Assembly: GCA_963709995.1 (NCBI GenBank)
Contig: CAVPYN010000008.1
Span: forward strand, 124,001-188,000
Origin: JAUIIK01 sp963709995
Lineage (GTDB): Bacteria > Chloroflexota > Chloroflexia > Thermomicrobiales > CFX8
Reading direction: 5' to 3'
Length of the DNA stretch: 64,000 nt
Positions 35,422-44,961 of this stretch are shown one piece after another. The notes beneath the pieces are model-generated. The model searched no databases. It was not told where the DNA came from and worked only from the letters and a program-made list of their open reading frames with translations. Position numbers and translations under genes: made by a program. The first letter of the stretch is position 1. Every line of letters starts with the position of its first letter.

Positions 35422-35492
35422 TGGCGGGTGGTGAAATGGTATCACAAGGGCCTTTGGAGCCTTTGTTCCAGGTTCGAGTCCTGGCCCGCCAG
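35422..35492 (+). tRNA. tRNA-Gln (anticodon TTG)
   Basis: The acceptor stem TGGCGGG/CCCGCCA pairs fully. The D arm is GTGA/TCAC. The anticodon arm AGGGC-CTTTGGA-GCCTT gives anticodon TTG, and the T arm is CCAGG-TTCGAGT-CCTGG. The discriminator base is G and no CCA is encoded. It lies 54 bases before glmU. Confidence 0.95.
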
Positions 35493-35545
35493 CTCGTCCC
35501 GACTTCGTTTCTTGGTTTACGGAACGCGAGCACGGTGGGATTAGC

Positions 35546-36970
35546 TTGAGTTCGGACGTTCCCGAAGAATCCGAGACTTCGTCGACGCCGGTAGGCGTGA
35601 TTGTCATCGCCGCTGGCCGTGGCACGCGTATGAAGTCAAACCTCAACAAGGTTTTGCATCCTATACTCGGAATCCCGGTCATAAGTCATGTCCTTCGTGC
35701 CGTGACACCTCTTGAACCCCGCCAGATCGTTGTGGTGACTGGCGTAGATGGGGAGGAGATTCGATCCAGGCTGTCTGGCGAAGTGTCGTTCGCCGTACAA
35801 CCGCTTCCGATCGGCACGGCGGATGCCGTTGCGGTCGGGTTGAACGTTCTTTCACCTGGCATCGACCGCGTTCTGGTCCTCAACGGGGACGTGCCGTTGA
35901 TTGTGCCTGCGGACGTTCTCGGACTTCTTTCCGCCCACCTCTCACAACAGGCTACGGCGACGATTGCAACCTTTCCAGCAGACCCGACGTCATCCTACGG
36001 ACGCCTGCTACGCAAGGATGAGCTGGTGACCGGCCTGATCGAGGCGAAGGACGACAATAGGACCGGCTTGCCGATCATCGAGGCTAACGGTGGCGTCTAT
36101 GTATTCAAGCGAGCCTGGCTGGAAGACACCATCGGCAATGTTCCGGTCAGTGCCTCAGGCGAGTATTACCTGACATCGCTAATCGGGATGGCCGCTCGCA
36201 ATAAGGACGGAACTACGAGAATCGCGACCGTCGAAATCGAACCGAATCATCTCATTGGCGTGGATGACCGGGTTCGCCTGGCCGAAGCGGAAGATATCAT
36301 GCGACGAAGGGTCCTCCGATCGTTGATGGAATCGGGCGTTACCATCACCGATCCTGGCCGGACGATCGTCGAACCTGATGTGCAGATCGGACCGGACGCA
36401 CGCATTGAACCGGGATCGATCATCCGTGGCTTCAGTCGGGTTGGCGCCCGGACGACGATCGGACCCTACTCCATTATTGAAGATTCGACCGTCGGCGCGG
36501 ATTGTGTATTACGCCATTCCTGGGTTACCGATTCGGTCGTTGAGGATGGTGTTCACCTTGGACCGTACTCTCACCTCCGGCCAGGAACTGAGATCTCTTC
36601 CGGCGTCCATATTGGGAATTTTGTGGAAACCAAAGCGGCGTCGATCGGAGCCGGAACGAGAATCGGCCATTTCAGCTACGTGGGCGATGCCCGGGTTGGA
36701 CGAAACGTGAACATTGGGGCCGGGACGATCACCTGCAATTTTGATGGCTTGACCAAGCACCGGACAGTGATTGGCGACGATGTATTCGTTGGCAGCGACA
36801 CGATGCTCGTAGCCCCTGTTGAGCTTGGTGAGGGAAGCAGAACCGGAGCCGGTTCGGTCGTTACCAGATCGGTACCGCCCGGTAAAACAGTCGTAGGGGT
36901 GCCGGCAAGGCAGGCGGTCGCGGGCAAGCCCCGGCTGTCGCAACGGGAGAATGAGGAACATGGACGGTAG
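35546..36970 (+). CDS. glmU: Bifunctional UDP-GlcNAc pyrophosphorylase/GlcN-1-P acetyltransferase
   Basis: This makes UDP-N-acetylglucosamine for peptidoglycan and other envelope polymers. The 474-residue protein has the uridyltransferase signature VIAAGRGTRMKSNLNKVLHP near the N-terminus, the metal-site LNGDVPLI, and EANGGVYVF. From about residue 265 the left-handed beta-helix with hexapeptide repeats follows (SIGAGTRIGHFSYVGDARVG, NIGAGTITCNFDG, FVGSDTMLVAPV). The start is TTG 35546. It overlaps prs by 11 bases, so the pair is coupled, as in many bacteria. Confidence 0.97.
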   Translation: MSSDVPEESETSSTPVGVIVIAAGRGTRMKSNLNKVLHPILGIPVISHVLRAVTPLEPRQIVVVTGVDGEEIRSRLSGEVSFAVQPLPIGTADAVAVGLNVLSPGIDRVLVLNGDVPLIVPADVLGLLSAHLSQQATATIATFPADPTSSYGRLLRKDELVTGLIEAKDDNRTGLPIIEANGGVYVFKRAWLEDTIGNVPVSASGEYYLTSLIGMAARNKDGTTRIATVEIEPNHLIGVDDRVRLAEAEDIMRRRVLRSLMESGVTITDPGRTIVEPDVQIGPDARIEPGSIIRGFSRVGARTTIGPYSIIEDSTVGADCVLRHSWVTDSVVEDGVHLGPYSHLRPGTEISSGVHIGNFVETKAASIGAGTRIGHFSYVGDARVGRNVNIGAGTITCNFDGLTKHRTVIGDDVFVGSDTMLVAPVELGEGSRTGAGSVVTRSVPPGKTVVGVPARQAVAGKPRLSQRENEEHGR

Positions 36971-37898
36971 GCTCCAGGTGTTCTCTGGCAACGGGAATCG
37001 CCAGCTCGCTACGGACATCATGCGAGTGCTCGAGGCCCCGCTGGGGCGGGCGATCGTAAGTGAATGGAGCGACGGCGAGACCCGGGTCAAGCTCGATGAA
37101 AACGTTCGGGGTTCGGATGTCTTCGCGATCCAGTCTCTGAGTCAACCCGTAAACCACCATCTCATGGAATTGCTGATCATGATCGACGCGATCAAGCGGG
37201 CGTCAGCCTCGCGCGTGACCGCAGTCATTCCCTACTTCGCCTACGCCAAACAGGAGAAGAAGACGGCGGGCCGTGAGCCGATTAGCGCTAGCCTGGTTGC
37301 CAACTTGCTCATGACGGCTGGCGTAGATCGCGTTGTCACACTCGATTTGCACTCGCCCGCAATCGAAGGATTCTTCCAGGTTCCGGTCGATCATTTGCGA
37401 GCAACGGCAATGCTCGCCGCAACCTTTCGCCGGATGGGTATTGACGATCTGGTTGCCGTGAGCCCGGATGCTGGTGGCGTCGCGCGGGCGGAGGATTTTC
37501 GGGTGCGGGCCGGAGCATCGCTTGCGATAGCTTCCAAGAAGCGGCCATCGCCAGAAGAGGCGGAAGTTTTGGAGGTCGTCGGCGACGTTGATGGGAAGAC
37601 CGCGGTTATCGTCGACGACCTGATTTCATCCGGCACGACGATGCTCGATTGTGCGGAAAAGCTCATTGAGCGCGGAGCCAAACGCGTGTTTGCGGCCGCG
37701 GTGCATCCGATCCTGTCGGGAAACGCACCTACCAGGTTCGAATCGTCCGCCATCGAAAAGCTCTACGTCACTGACACCTTGCCGATTCCTGACGATCGTC
37801 GTTCGGAAAGGATCGAGGTGCTAACGGTCGCGCCGCTGCTTGCCGAAGCGATCATGCGGATTCACAAGGATCTTTCAATTAGCGCATTGTTCAACTAG
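36960..37898 (+). CDS. prs: Ribose-phosphate pyrophosphokinase
   Basis: PRPP synthase makes PRPP from ribose 5-phosphate and ATP, feeding nucleotide, histidine and tryptophan synthesis. Recognisable parts are VFSGNGNRQLA, SDGETRVKLDENVRG, the flexible loop YAKQEKKTAGREPISA (a variant of the usual YARQDRK), VVTLDLHSP and the PRPP site VIVDDLISSGTTM. ATG 36960 gives 312 residues and fits the family start; ATG 36951 is also in frame but too close to GGGAG. It follows glmU with an overlap. Confidence 0.95.
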   Translation: MDGRLQVFSGNGNRQLATDIMRVLEAPLGRAIVSEWSDGETRVKLDENVRGSDVFAIQSLSQPVNHHLMELLIMIDAIKRASASRVTAVIPYFAYAKQEKKTAGREPISASLVANLLMTAGVDRVVTLDLHSPAIEGFFQVPVDHLRATAMLAATFRRMGIDDLVAVSPDAGGVARAEDFRVRAGASLAIASKKRPSPEEAEVLEVVGDVDGKTAVIVDDLISSGTTMLDCAEKLIERGAKRVFAAAVHPILSGNAPTRFESSAIEKLYVTDTLPIPDDRRSERIEVLTVAPLLAEAIMRIHKDLSISALFN

Positions 37899-37918
37899 CC
37901 ACACCGTCTGGAGGGGTA

Positions 37919-39229
37919 TTGGACACGGTTTCGATTCTTGAGCTTGGCATCGCAGGTTTCTTCCTGCTCATTCTCGGCGTCGCCGCGTGGGTCGAGGCGA
38001 GTCTCGGCACCGCCCGCGAGCTCACGATCCGGGAGTTGCTGAGCGACCGGCTTTCCCGGACCGCGGCGGCTGAAGTTGACGACACGACGCAGCTTCGCGC
38101 GGCAATGATGTTGATCCAGATGGTCGGGGCTGGAGTCTCAACCGCCTTGATTGCGAATGTCGCCCTGGATCTTGATATGGAAGGCGCGATCCTCATTGGC
38201 GTAATTGCCGGAACATTGCTGCACATTGTCATTGGTCGCATCCTGCCCGGTTTTCTTGTGAGTTCTCCTTCGACGGTTACACCTGCCTGGAGCGCGCGTG
38301 TTGGACGGATGTTGCGCTGGCTATTCATTCCGCTTGTCTGGCCTGTCGAGCGGCTTCAACGATACCCGGGCAAGGTAGCGCCCCGGCGTGAAGATGTAGG
38401 CGCGGAAGATGACGGCGCACCATCGACCGTCGAGGTGGTCGTCGAATTGAATGGCAGCGCGGCCGCCGAACTCGATTCCGATGAACACGAGATGATTTCC
38501 GGGATTCTGGAGCTCGTGAATGCGACTGCGGACGACATCATGGTACCTCGCCTGGACGTTGTCGCGGTTCCCAGGACAGCGTCCATTTCCGAGACCGTCG
38601 ATGTGGCAATCAGCGCCGGGCATTCGCGGATACCGGTTTATGGGCAGAACATCGATGAGATTGTCGGTGTAGTCTATGCCAAAGATCTTCTCAAGTACGT
38701 CAGCGAGGAAGGCATCGAAGCGGCAGTCGAAAGCCAGACCCGACCGGCGTACTTCGTTCCCGAGTCAAAACGGGTCGATGAACTGCTGCACGAGCTTCAG
38801 GCGTCAAAAGTCCATCTCGCAGTCGTTGTAGATGAGTATGGCGGGACCGCTGGCGTCGTAACGATCGAAGACATTCTTGAGGAAATCGTCGGCGAGATCG
38901 AGGATGAGTTTGACCGGGAATTGCCGCGGATCGAACATGTTGACGACGGGGCAATCGTGGTAGATGGCCGCTTGCTGGTAGAGGACGTTCTCGACGCTCT
39001 CGGGTTGCAGTGGGAAGAACGTGCGCAAGGCACGGTCGCCGGACTCATTCAGCGCGAACTCGGACGCATTCCTCGACCTGGAGATCATGTGGTTAGAGAT
39101 AGCTTGCAGCTTGCCGTCAGGACGGTCGAACGGCGCCGGGTACGAAAAGTGCATTGCGTGCGTGTAGATCCGCCGGTCGATGAGATTGAGCTTTCGGATG
39201 CGGCCGCAGAAGTTCCAGATAATCACTGA
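37919..39229 (+). CDS. CNNM/CBS-domain membrane protein (CorC/HlyC-like)
   Basis: A 436-residue protein with the three parts of CNNM-type ion transport proteins. An N-terminal membrane domain (about residues 1-140) is followed by a CBS pair (VPRLDVVAVPRTASISETVD, and VVVDEYGGTAGVVTIEDILEEIVGEI). A C-terminal CorC/HlyC domain (VDGRLLVEDVLDALG) ends the protein. Relatives move magnesium or other divalent ions; the haemolysin label is historical. The start is TTG 37919 with GGAGGGG upstream. It lies 20 bases after prs. Confidence 0.92.
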   Translation: MDTVSILELGIAGFFLLILGVAAWVEASLGTARELTIRELLSDRLSRTAAAEVDDTTQLRAAMMLIQMVGAGVSTALIANVALDLDMEGAILIGVIAGTLLHIVIGRILPGFLVSSPSTVTPAWSARVGRMLRWLFIPLVWPVERLQRYPGKVAPRREDVGAEDDGAPSTVEVVVELNGSAAAELDSDEHEMISGILELVNATADDIMVPRLDVVAVPRTASISETVDVAISAGHSRIPVYGQNIDEIVGVVYAKDLLKYVSEEGIEAAVESQTRPAYFVPESKRVDELLHELQASKVHLAVVVDEYGGTAGVVTIEDILEEIVGEIEDEFDRELPRIEHVDDGAIVVDGRLLVEDVLDALGLQWEERAQGTVAGLIQRELGRIPRPGDHVVRDSLQLAVRTVERRRVRKVHCVRVDPPVDEIELSDAAAEVPDNH

Positions 39230-39770
39230 TTCCGACCTGTCCCCGTGGGAGATTGAGTGGCACGTCGCGCTGGAATCGACGATGGATCGAGCCCGGGAAG
39301 CCGCAGTAGCGGGGGCTGGGAGCGGAACGGTCATCGTCGCCGATTTCCAGCATAAAGGTCGAGGAACTCGGGGCCGCTCGTGGATCGCTCCAAGCGGGAG
39401 TTGCCTGATGTTCACATCGATCCTGAAGGGCTGTCTCTCGTCCGCCGAACTTGTCGAGCTTCCCACAGCCATTGCCGAACGCGTTTCCCTTGCGCTCCGC
39501 GAGCACTACGACCTGCCGGTGGAGGTCGACTTTCCGAACGACCTCACAGTCGGTGGGCGCAAGCTTGCCGGAGTTCTCTGTATTGCGCAGACGACTGGCG
39601 ATCTCTCCGACTGGGTACTCTGCGGCATCGGCATCAACACGAACCTGGCAGCTTCTCAGGTAGCCGTTGAGAACTCGACCAGCCTCCGTATAGAAGGCGG
39701 GTACAGCGTCGAACATGAACGACTGCTGGGGTGGATATTACAGGGTCTGGATGTATTCAGACGGGATTAG
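39180..39770 (+). CDS. birA: Minimal biotin--protein ligase (BirA catalytic core)
   Basis: Biotin protein ligase of 196 residues. Catalytic motifs are the biotinyl-AMP loop HKGRGTRGRSW, and PNDLTVGGRKLAGVL, where the common KWPND reads DFPND. There is no N-terminal DNA-binding domain, and the usual C-terminal beta domain is missing, so the protein is close to the shortest active form. It could not repress biotin genes like E. coli BirA. It overlaps the end of the CBS gene by 50 bases from ATG 39180; ATG 39198 is an alternative start. Confidence 0.88.
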   Translation: MRLSFRMRPQKFQIITDSDLSPWEIEWHVALESTMDRAREAAVAGAGSGTVIVADFQHKGRGTRGRSWIAPSGSCLMFTSILKGCLSSAELVELPTAIAERVSLALREHYDLPVEVDFPNDLTVGGRKLAGVLCIAQTTGDLSDWVLCGIGINTNLAASQVAVENSTSLRIEGGYSVEHERLLGWILQGLDVFRRD

Positions 39771-39888
39771 CAGGGCTTCGTATCTGTGGTGCTTTTCTGG
39801 AGAAGCCCATATACTCAGGGATTGATGCAACGCTTCTCGCATTCGGGGGAGAGGCGAGGGTTGTCACGGGAGGGAATCGGAACCGGTC

Positions 39889-41118
39889 ATGCTCGATTTG
39901 ACACTAACGGACGAGCAGATTCAAGTACGCGATATGGTGCGCGAATTTGCGGAGCGGGAAGTCGCTCCGCATATCCAGGAGTGGGAAGCCAATCAGGAGT
40001 TTCATCCTGAGGTCCTGTTCAAGATGGGCGAACTCGGGATTCTGGGTTTGCCGATTCCCGAGGAGTATGGCGGTGGCGGCTTTGACTATGTGTCGCTTGC
40101 GCTGGCCTGCGCCGAACTCGAACGTGTAGACACATTCCTTCGGGTTGTCATGAGCGTTCATGTTGGCTTGAACTCCCTCGCCATGCTCCAGTGGGCGAAC
40201 GAAGACCAGAAGCAGCGCTATTTGCGCCCCCAGGCTGAAGGGACCAAGCTGTCAACCTTCGCGCTTACCGAGCCCGCGGCCGGCACCGACGCGGGGAACA
40301 TCCAGTCAACTGTTGTTCGAGATGGCAACGACTACATACTAAATGGCGAAAAGATGTGGATTTCGCTCGCCGACACCGCCGACCATATCCTCACGTTCGC
40401 GTCATTGGATCGCTCGGCCGGGCATCGCGGCTTGACGGCATTCATCATTGAAAAAGGATGGGACGGTCTTACGTCGGGCCCGATCAAGGGCAAGCTCGGG
40501 GTACGTGCCGGGAGCACCGGTTGGCTCGCCTTCAATAACGTGCGCATTCCCGCGGAGAACCGGGTCGGTGAAGAGGGCGAAGGTTTCAAGATTGCGATGA
40601 CCTGCATCGACCAGGGACGCTACACCGTCGGCGCCGGCGCGATTGGTCTAATCCAGGCTTGTCTCGACGCGAGCATCAAATACTGCCATGAACGTGAAGC
40701 CTTCGGGCAGAAAATCGGCGAGTTTCAACTGATACAGCAGAAGATCGCCTACATGGTGGCTGGCCTCGAGGCGTCAAAGGGATTGATCCTGAAAGCCGCC
40801 CAACTCAAGAATCATGGGATCCGCAACACCCGCGAAACATCCCTCGCGAAATGGTACGCCTGTGACCAGGCGTTGAGCGCCGCGGACGAAGCGATTCAGA
40901 TTCACGGATCGTACGGATTTTCGAATGAGTACCCGGTGGAGCGTTACTGGCGCAACGCCAGGGGTGCGGTGATCTACGAGGGAACGCGGGAGCTTCACCA
41001 GTTGATTCAGGCTGGATATGCTCTCGGCGATCGGGAGGATCGCGGACTGCGCTGCCCGCAGCCGCCGGCCCAGGGTTTCGACGCCGCTGGACAGCTTGAT
41101 CAACTCCGCACGTTCTAG
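39889..41118 (+). CDS. Acyl-CoA dehydrogenase
   Basis: An FAD-dependent enzyme that forms the alpha-beta double bond of an acyl-CoA and passes electrons to electron-transfer flavoprotein. The 409-residue protein has the usual three domains: FALTEPAAGTDAGN and GEKMWIS in the middle strand domain, and GSYGFSNEYPVERYWRNARGAVIYEGTRELH at the C-terminus, with the catalytic glutamate in YEGT. Chain-length preference cannot be read. It is the first gene of a six-gene operon ending with FixC. ATG 39889 starts the family-typical MLDLTLTDEQ. Confidence 0.95.
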   Translation: MLDLTLTDEQIQVRDMVREFAEREVAPHIQEWEANQEFHPEVLFKMGELGILGLPIPEEYGGGGFDYVSLALACAELERVDTFLRVVMSVHVGLNSLAMLQWANEDQKQRYLRPQAEGTKLSTFALTEPAAGTDAGNIQSTVVRDGNDYILNGEKMWISLADTADHILTFASLDRSAGHRGLTAFIIEKGWDGLTSGPIKGKLGVRAGSTGWLAFNNVRIPAENRVGEEGEGFKIAMTCIDQGRYTVGAGAIGLIQACLDASIKYCHEREAFGQKIGEFQLIQQKIAYMVAGLEASKGLILKAAQLKNHGIRNTRETSLAKWYACDQALSAADEAIQIHGSYGFSNEYPVERYWRNARGAVIYEGTRELHQLIQAGYALGDREDRGLRCPQPPAQGFDAAGQLDQLRTF

Positions 41119-41192
41119 GCGCTGCGCAATTCGGAGTCGAAAGCGCATGCCAGCCAGGAGGGGCGGCGCCAACCAGCCGGAAGGACCAGAAC

Positions 41193-42374
41193 ATGAGTGA
41201 AGCAGTTATTCTCGACGGAGCAAGGACGCCCTTCGGTAGGCTGGGTGGTGGTCTCGCTAGTCTGTCCGCGGTCGACCTCGGAAGCGTGGCAGCCCGGGAG
41301 GCAGTGAGCCGCTCCGGGATAGGGCCGGACGATGTTGACCATCTGGTTATCGGTCAGGTATTGCAGGCTGGATCGGGACAGATTCCGTCGCGGCAGATCG
41401 GGTTCAATATCGGGCTTGCCAGCACGGTGACATCGGACACGATCAATCGCGTATGCGGTAGTGGCATGCGCGCGGTGACGCTTGCCGACCTGCTTGTGCG
41501 AGCCGGCGAATACGAGACGATCATCGCTGGCGGCACGGAAAGCATGAGCAACGCTCCATATCTGCTGCGCAATGCCCGGTTTGGATATCGTATGGGCAAC
41601 GGGGAACTGATCGATTCGATGGTCGACGACGGTCTGACCTGCGCCGTCGCGAACGTCCACATGGGCATTCACGGCTCCAACGTGGCCGCCGAAAACGAAT
41701 GTAGTCGCGAAGTGCAGGACGAGTTCGCCTATCGAAGCCACATGAAAGCGCAGGCGGCGTTTGATGCCGGTCGAATGCAAGAAGAGCTTGTGGCGGTGGA
41801 AGTCCCAGGACGTCGAGGGGCGGTGACCATCGTCGATCGTGATGAAGGAATCCGGCCGGATACGACCGTCGAGGCGCTGGGCAATCTCCGACCGGTTTTC
41901 GACCCCTCGGGGAGTGTCACAGCGGGCAATGCTCCCGGAGTGAACGATGGCGCCGCTGCGATGGTGATCACGTCGAGCGATTGGGCCCGGGACCAGGGAA
42001 TCAAGCCGCTTGCCACGATCGTTGCTCACGCGACGTCCGCATGGGACGTGCCTTACCTGGCATATACGCCACACCTGGCCGCTGAAGCCGCGCTATCGAA
42101 GGCTGGCCTATCTATCGACGATATCGATGTCGTCGAAATCAACGAGGCCTTTTCGAGCGTGGCGATCATTAGCTCGCGTCGCCTTGGCATCGATCCCGAC
42201 GAAGTTAATCCGAACGGCGGCGCGGTCGCGCTCGGGCATCCGATTGGCGCTTCTGGCGCGCGGCTGGTGTTGACACTCGCCTACGAGCTCCGGCGGCGTG
42301 GCGGGGGACTCGGCCTTGCGGCGATCTGCTCCGGCGGCGCGCAGGGTGACGCGATTGTACTGCGAGTGGATTAG
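41193..42374 (+). CDS. Acetyl-CoA acetyltransferase (thiolase)
   Basis: A 393-residue type II thiolase. The nucleophilic cysteine is in NRVCGSGMRAV (about residue 89), the histidine in GGAVALGHPIGASGAR and the second cysteine in AICSGGAQGDA. It splits 3-ketoacyl-CoA in beta-oxidation or condenses two acetyl-CoA. Its place between acyl-CoA dehydrogenase and enoyl-CoA hydratase favours the degradative role. A GGAC-rich ribosome site precedes ATG 41193. Confidence 0.95.
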   Translation: MSEAVILDGARTPFGRLGGGLASLSAVDLGSVAAREAVSRSGIGPDDVDHLVIGQVLQAGSGQIPSRQIGFNIGLASTVTSDTINRVCGSGMRAVTLADLLVRAGEYETIIAGGTESMSNAPYLLRNARFGYRMGNGELIDSMVDDGLTCAVANVHMGIHGSNVAAENECSREVQDEFAYRSHMKAQAAFDAGRMQEELVAVEVPGRRGAVTIVDRDEGIRPDTTVEALGNLRPVFDPSGSVTAGNAPGVNDGAAAMVITSSDWARDQGIKPLATIVAHATSAWDVPYLAYTPHLAAEAALSKAGLSIDDIDVVEINEAFSSVAIISSRRLGIDPDEVNPNGGAVALGHPIGASGARLVLTLAYELRRRGGGLGLAAICSGGAQGDAIVLRVD

Positions 42375-42409
42375 CGGCGTTCGTTCCCAGAGAATCGAGT
42401 AAGAGTGGC

Positions 42410-43183
42410 ATGGGAGTATCGATTGATCGACGGGGACGTGTCGCAGTCCTGACGATGGAACGTCGCGAGGCGCTCAACGCGTTCAATTCAGATCAGCTTG
42501 TGGCGTTGCATGGCGCGATCGAAACGGTTCTGGCGGATGAGAGCGTACGGGTTGGCGTGCTCACCGGCTCTGGCGAGCGGTCGTTCGCGGCGGGGGCGGA
42601 CATCAAGGAGATGAGCACGAAGATGCCCGCGGAAGCGTTCGAATTCGCGTCGCTGGGGCACTCGGTGGGGAGAGCACTATCCAACTCGCCAATCCCGTGG
42701 ATTGCCGCGGTGAACGGGTATGCCTTCGGCGGCGGCTGCGAGATTGCTCTGGCGTGCGACATTCGGATTGCCAGTGAAAACGCAGTTTTCGCGCAGCCTG
42801 AAGTCGGGCTCGGCATTCCGCCAGGCTGGGGCGCTACGCAGCGCCTGCCGCGAGCCATCGGTCCCGGCATGGCTGCGGAGATGGTTCTCAGCGGCCGGTG
42901 GGTTCGGGCGGAAGAAGCATTGCGCATCGGGCTTGTCAATGCCGTCCATCCACTACAAGATCTACTCGACAAGGCAATTGAGCTCGCCGAGTCAATCGCT
43001 CGGAACTCCCCTTCGGCCGTGCGGGCGTCGAAGAGACTCCTGAACTCGGCCACCGACATGGATATCAACGCAGGTCTCGATCAGGAAGCTCAGATGTTCG
43101 CGTTGCTCTTCGGCGGCGATGAGCAACAGGAAGGCATGGCGGCGTTCATTGAAAAGCGCGACGCCAAGTTCATGAGCGACTAG
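42410..43183 (+). CDS. Enoyl-CoA hydratase/isomerase family protein
   Basis: A 257-residue crotonase-fold protein. The oxyanion-hole segments are FAAGADIKEM and GYAFGGGCEIALACD. Both catalytic glutamates of true hydratases are present, in GGGCE and AQPEVGLG, so hydration of trans-2-enoyl-CoA is likely. It starts 35 bases after the thiolase stop. No hydroxyacyl-CoA dehydrogenase is encoded in the operon, so that step must be supplied by a gene elsewhere. Confidence 0.93.
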   Translation: MGVSIDRRGRVAVLTMERREALNAFNSDQLVALHGAIETVLADESVRVGVLTGSGERSFAAGADIKEMSTKMPAEAFEFASLGHSVGRALSNSPIPWIAAVNGYAFGGGCEIALACDIRIASENAVFAQPEVGLGIPPGWGATQRLPRAIGPGMAAEMVLSGRWVRAEEALRIGLVNAVHPLQDLLDKAIELAESIARNSPSAVRASKRLLNSATDMDINAGLDQEAQMFALLFGGDEQQEGMAAFIEKRDAKFMSD

Positions 43184-43202
43184 TGATGGGTGAAATCAGT
43201 AC

Positions 43203-43961
43203 GTGAAGATTCTGTCTCTCCTGAAACAGGTGCCCGACCCAAACGCTGTCCGATTTGACTCCGGGGGGCGGCTTGCTCCGAACACGGCAAGGGCCGTCAG
43301 CGAGTATGACGAATATGGGCTCGAAGTTGCGCTGAAGCTCAAAGAGGCTCAAGGTGAGAGCGTGGAAATCACTGTTCTCTCGATCGGTCCTGCTTCGGCC
43401 AAGGATGCAGTTGCACGTGGGTTGGCAATGGGCGCTGACAAGGGCATCCTGATCACGACCGGGGAAGACGTGCCGGGCACCCTCGCCGTTTCCCGCACGA
43501 TCGTAGAGGTCGCCCGGCGAGAATCGTACGACATGATCTGGGCCGGTCAGGAGACCAGCGACAGTGGCACCGGCAATATCGGACCGCAACTTTCGGCGCT
43601 TCTGGGGATCCCGTTTGTGAGCAACGTGGTTGGATTCGAGCTTTCTGAAGACGGCGCGGTGACGATCACTCGTGAAATCGAGGACGGGCATGCTCAGGTT
43701 GAAGCAAAGCTGCCGCTGATTCTGTGCGCGCTCTCTGGCCTGGAGGAACCGCGCTATCCGTCCCTGAAGGGCATCATGGCTGCCCGGAGAAAGCCGGTCG
43801 ATGAGATGGCGTTTGCGGACTTCGATGTCGAACCAAGCAACGTGCGGTGGGGAGATCTCCGTGAGGAAGAACGCACGATTCAAGGTGTCATCATTGACAC
43901 CGATCCGGAGGACGCCGCGAAGCAGTTGGTTGCGCTCCTTCGCGAGCGAGACCTGATCTAA
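43203..43961 (+). CDS. etfB: Electron transfer flavoprotein beta subunit
   Basis: The beta subunit binds AMP or a second flavin and docks the dehydrogenase. The 252-residue protein has KILSLLKQVPDPNAVRFD at the start and the signature block with PRYPSLKGIMAARRKPVDEM. GTG 43203 is the start, 19 bases after the hydratase. Together with EtfA and FixC downstream it forms a FixABC-like set. Whether the pair bifurcates electrons cannot be judged from sequence inspection alone. Confidence 0.94.
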   Translation: MKILSLLKQVPDPNAVRFDSGGRLAPNTARAVSEYDEYGLEVALKLKEAQGESVEITVLSIGPASAKDAVARGLAMGADKGILITTGEDVPGTLAVSRTIVEVARRESYDMIWAGQETSDSGTGNIGPQLSALLGIPFVSNVVGFELSEDGAVTITREIEDGHAQVEAKLPLILCALSGLEEPRYPSLKGIMAARRKPVDEMAFADFDVEPSNVRWGDLREEERTIQGVIIDTDPEDAAKQLVALLRERDLI

Positions 43962-43980
43962 TAGGGATGGGATCCCAACA

Positions 43981-44961
43981 ATGACTTCTGCGCCCAAAGT
44001 GTTGATCGTGGTTGAGACTAGCGCCGGGATGCCGCGCGAAGCATCGATTGAACTGGCATCCGCGGCACGGGATCTCGAACCCGGGGAGATATCGTCTATC
44101 GTCATCGGACATGATGCCGGCGAAGTTGCTCGGAGATTGTCGGCCCTGGTTGATGTCGTTTATCTCGTGGACGACGCGATCTTTGAACGCTACTCCACAT
44201 CCGCGTACGTAGCTGCAATCCAGGCAGCGATTGAAGAATCTGAAGCAGATGTCGTCCTGATCGCCGGGACAACCTCTGGACGGGATCTCGGTCCTTTCCT
44301 GGCAGCCATCCACGGTCGCGAGTGCCTGACTGATTGCGTTGCAATCGGGGCCGGGGATGGCGCCTATACCGGGGTGCGTCCGGTGTTCCAGGGCAAGATG
44401 ATCTCAGACGTCTCCATCCCGGCTGAATCACCGGCGTTCATCGTTGTCCGTAGCGGAGCATATAGCGCCCCCGATGATCGTGCCGAGCCTGGAGACATCC
44501 GGGAACTCTCGGTGGACATCTCTGCTATTCCAATGCCGGTCACGTTCAGGGGATTGACCCAGGCGAAGGGTGGCGCGACCCATCTCGAAGATGCCGACAT
44601 TGTTGTGGCCGGTGGACGTGGCGTCGGGTCAGCCGAGAACTACCAGATCATCCTTGACCTGGCGGAGGCAATCGGCGGGTCGGTTGGCGCGACACGGGCT
44701 GTTACCGATCTCGGCTGGCGACCACACCACGAGCAAATTGGACAGACTGGAGCCAACGTCCGGCCCCGTCTCTACATCGGCGTAGGAGTGAGCGGTGCCG
44801 TTCAACATGCGGTGGGCATGCAGAATTCAGAGACCATCGTCGCGATAAACCGTGATCCAGACGCGCCTTTGTTCAAACTTGCAGAGATCGGCGTCGTTGG
44901 GGATCTCCACGAGATAGTTCCGTTTCTCATCGCTGAGCTTCAAGCGACCAAGGATTCCTAG
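43981..44961 (+). CDS. etfA: Electron transfer flavoprotein alpha subunit
   Basis: The alpha subunit holds the FAD. The 326-residue protein shows the C-terminal FAD-binding signature LYIGVGVSGAVQHAVGMQNS and INRDPDAPLFKLAEIGVVGD. Its stop is directly adjacent to the fixC start (44961/44962), a tight coupling that suggests fixed stoichiometry with the membrane-side acceptor. It passes electrons from the acyl-CoA dehydrogenase to FixC. Confidence 0.95.
   Translation: MTSAPKVLIVVETSAGMPREASIELASAARDLEPGEISSIVIGHDAGEVARRLSALVDVVYLVDDAIFERYSTSAYVAAIQAAIEESEADVVLIAGTTSGRDLGPFLAAIHGRECLTDCVAIGAGDGAYTGVRPVFQGKMISDVSIPAESPAFIVVRSGAYSAPDDRAEPGDIRELSVDISAIPMPVTFRGLTQAKGGATHLEDADIVVAGGRGVGSAENYQIILDLAEAIGGSVGATRAVTDLGWRPHHEQIGQTGANVRPRLYIGVGVSGAVQHAVGMQNSETIVAINRDPDAPLFKLAEIGVVGDLHEIVPFLIAELQATKDS

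Noticed and set aside
35227..35682. Open frame antisense to tRNA-Gln and the glmU start (GPGLEPGTKAP)
   Set aside because: Same tRNA-antisense artefact; the glmU frame on the other strand is conserved.
39787..39815. TATACT box upstream of the acyl-CoA dehydrogenase operon as a promoter
   Set aside because: The -10 is good, but the hexamer 17 bases upstream (TGGTGC) does not resemble a -35, so it was not listed as a feature.
41115..42074. A 319-residue minus-strand open frame opposite the thiolase
   Set aside because: It is a long shadow frame produced by the codon bias of the thiolase gene; no domain or ribosome site was seen.
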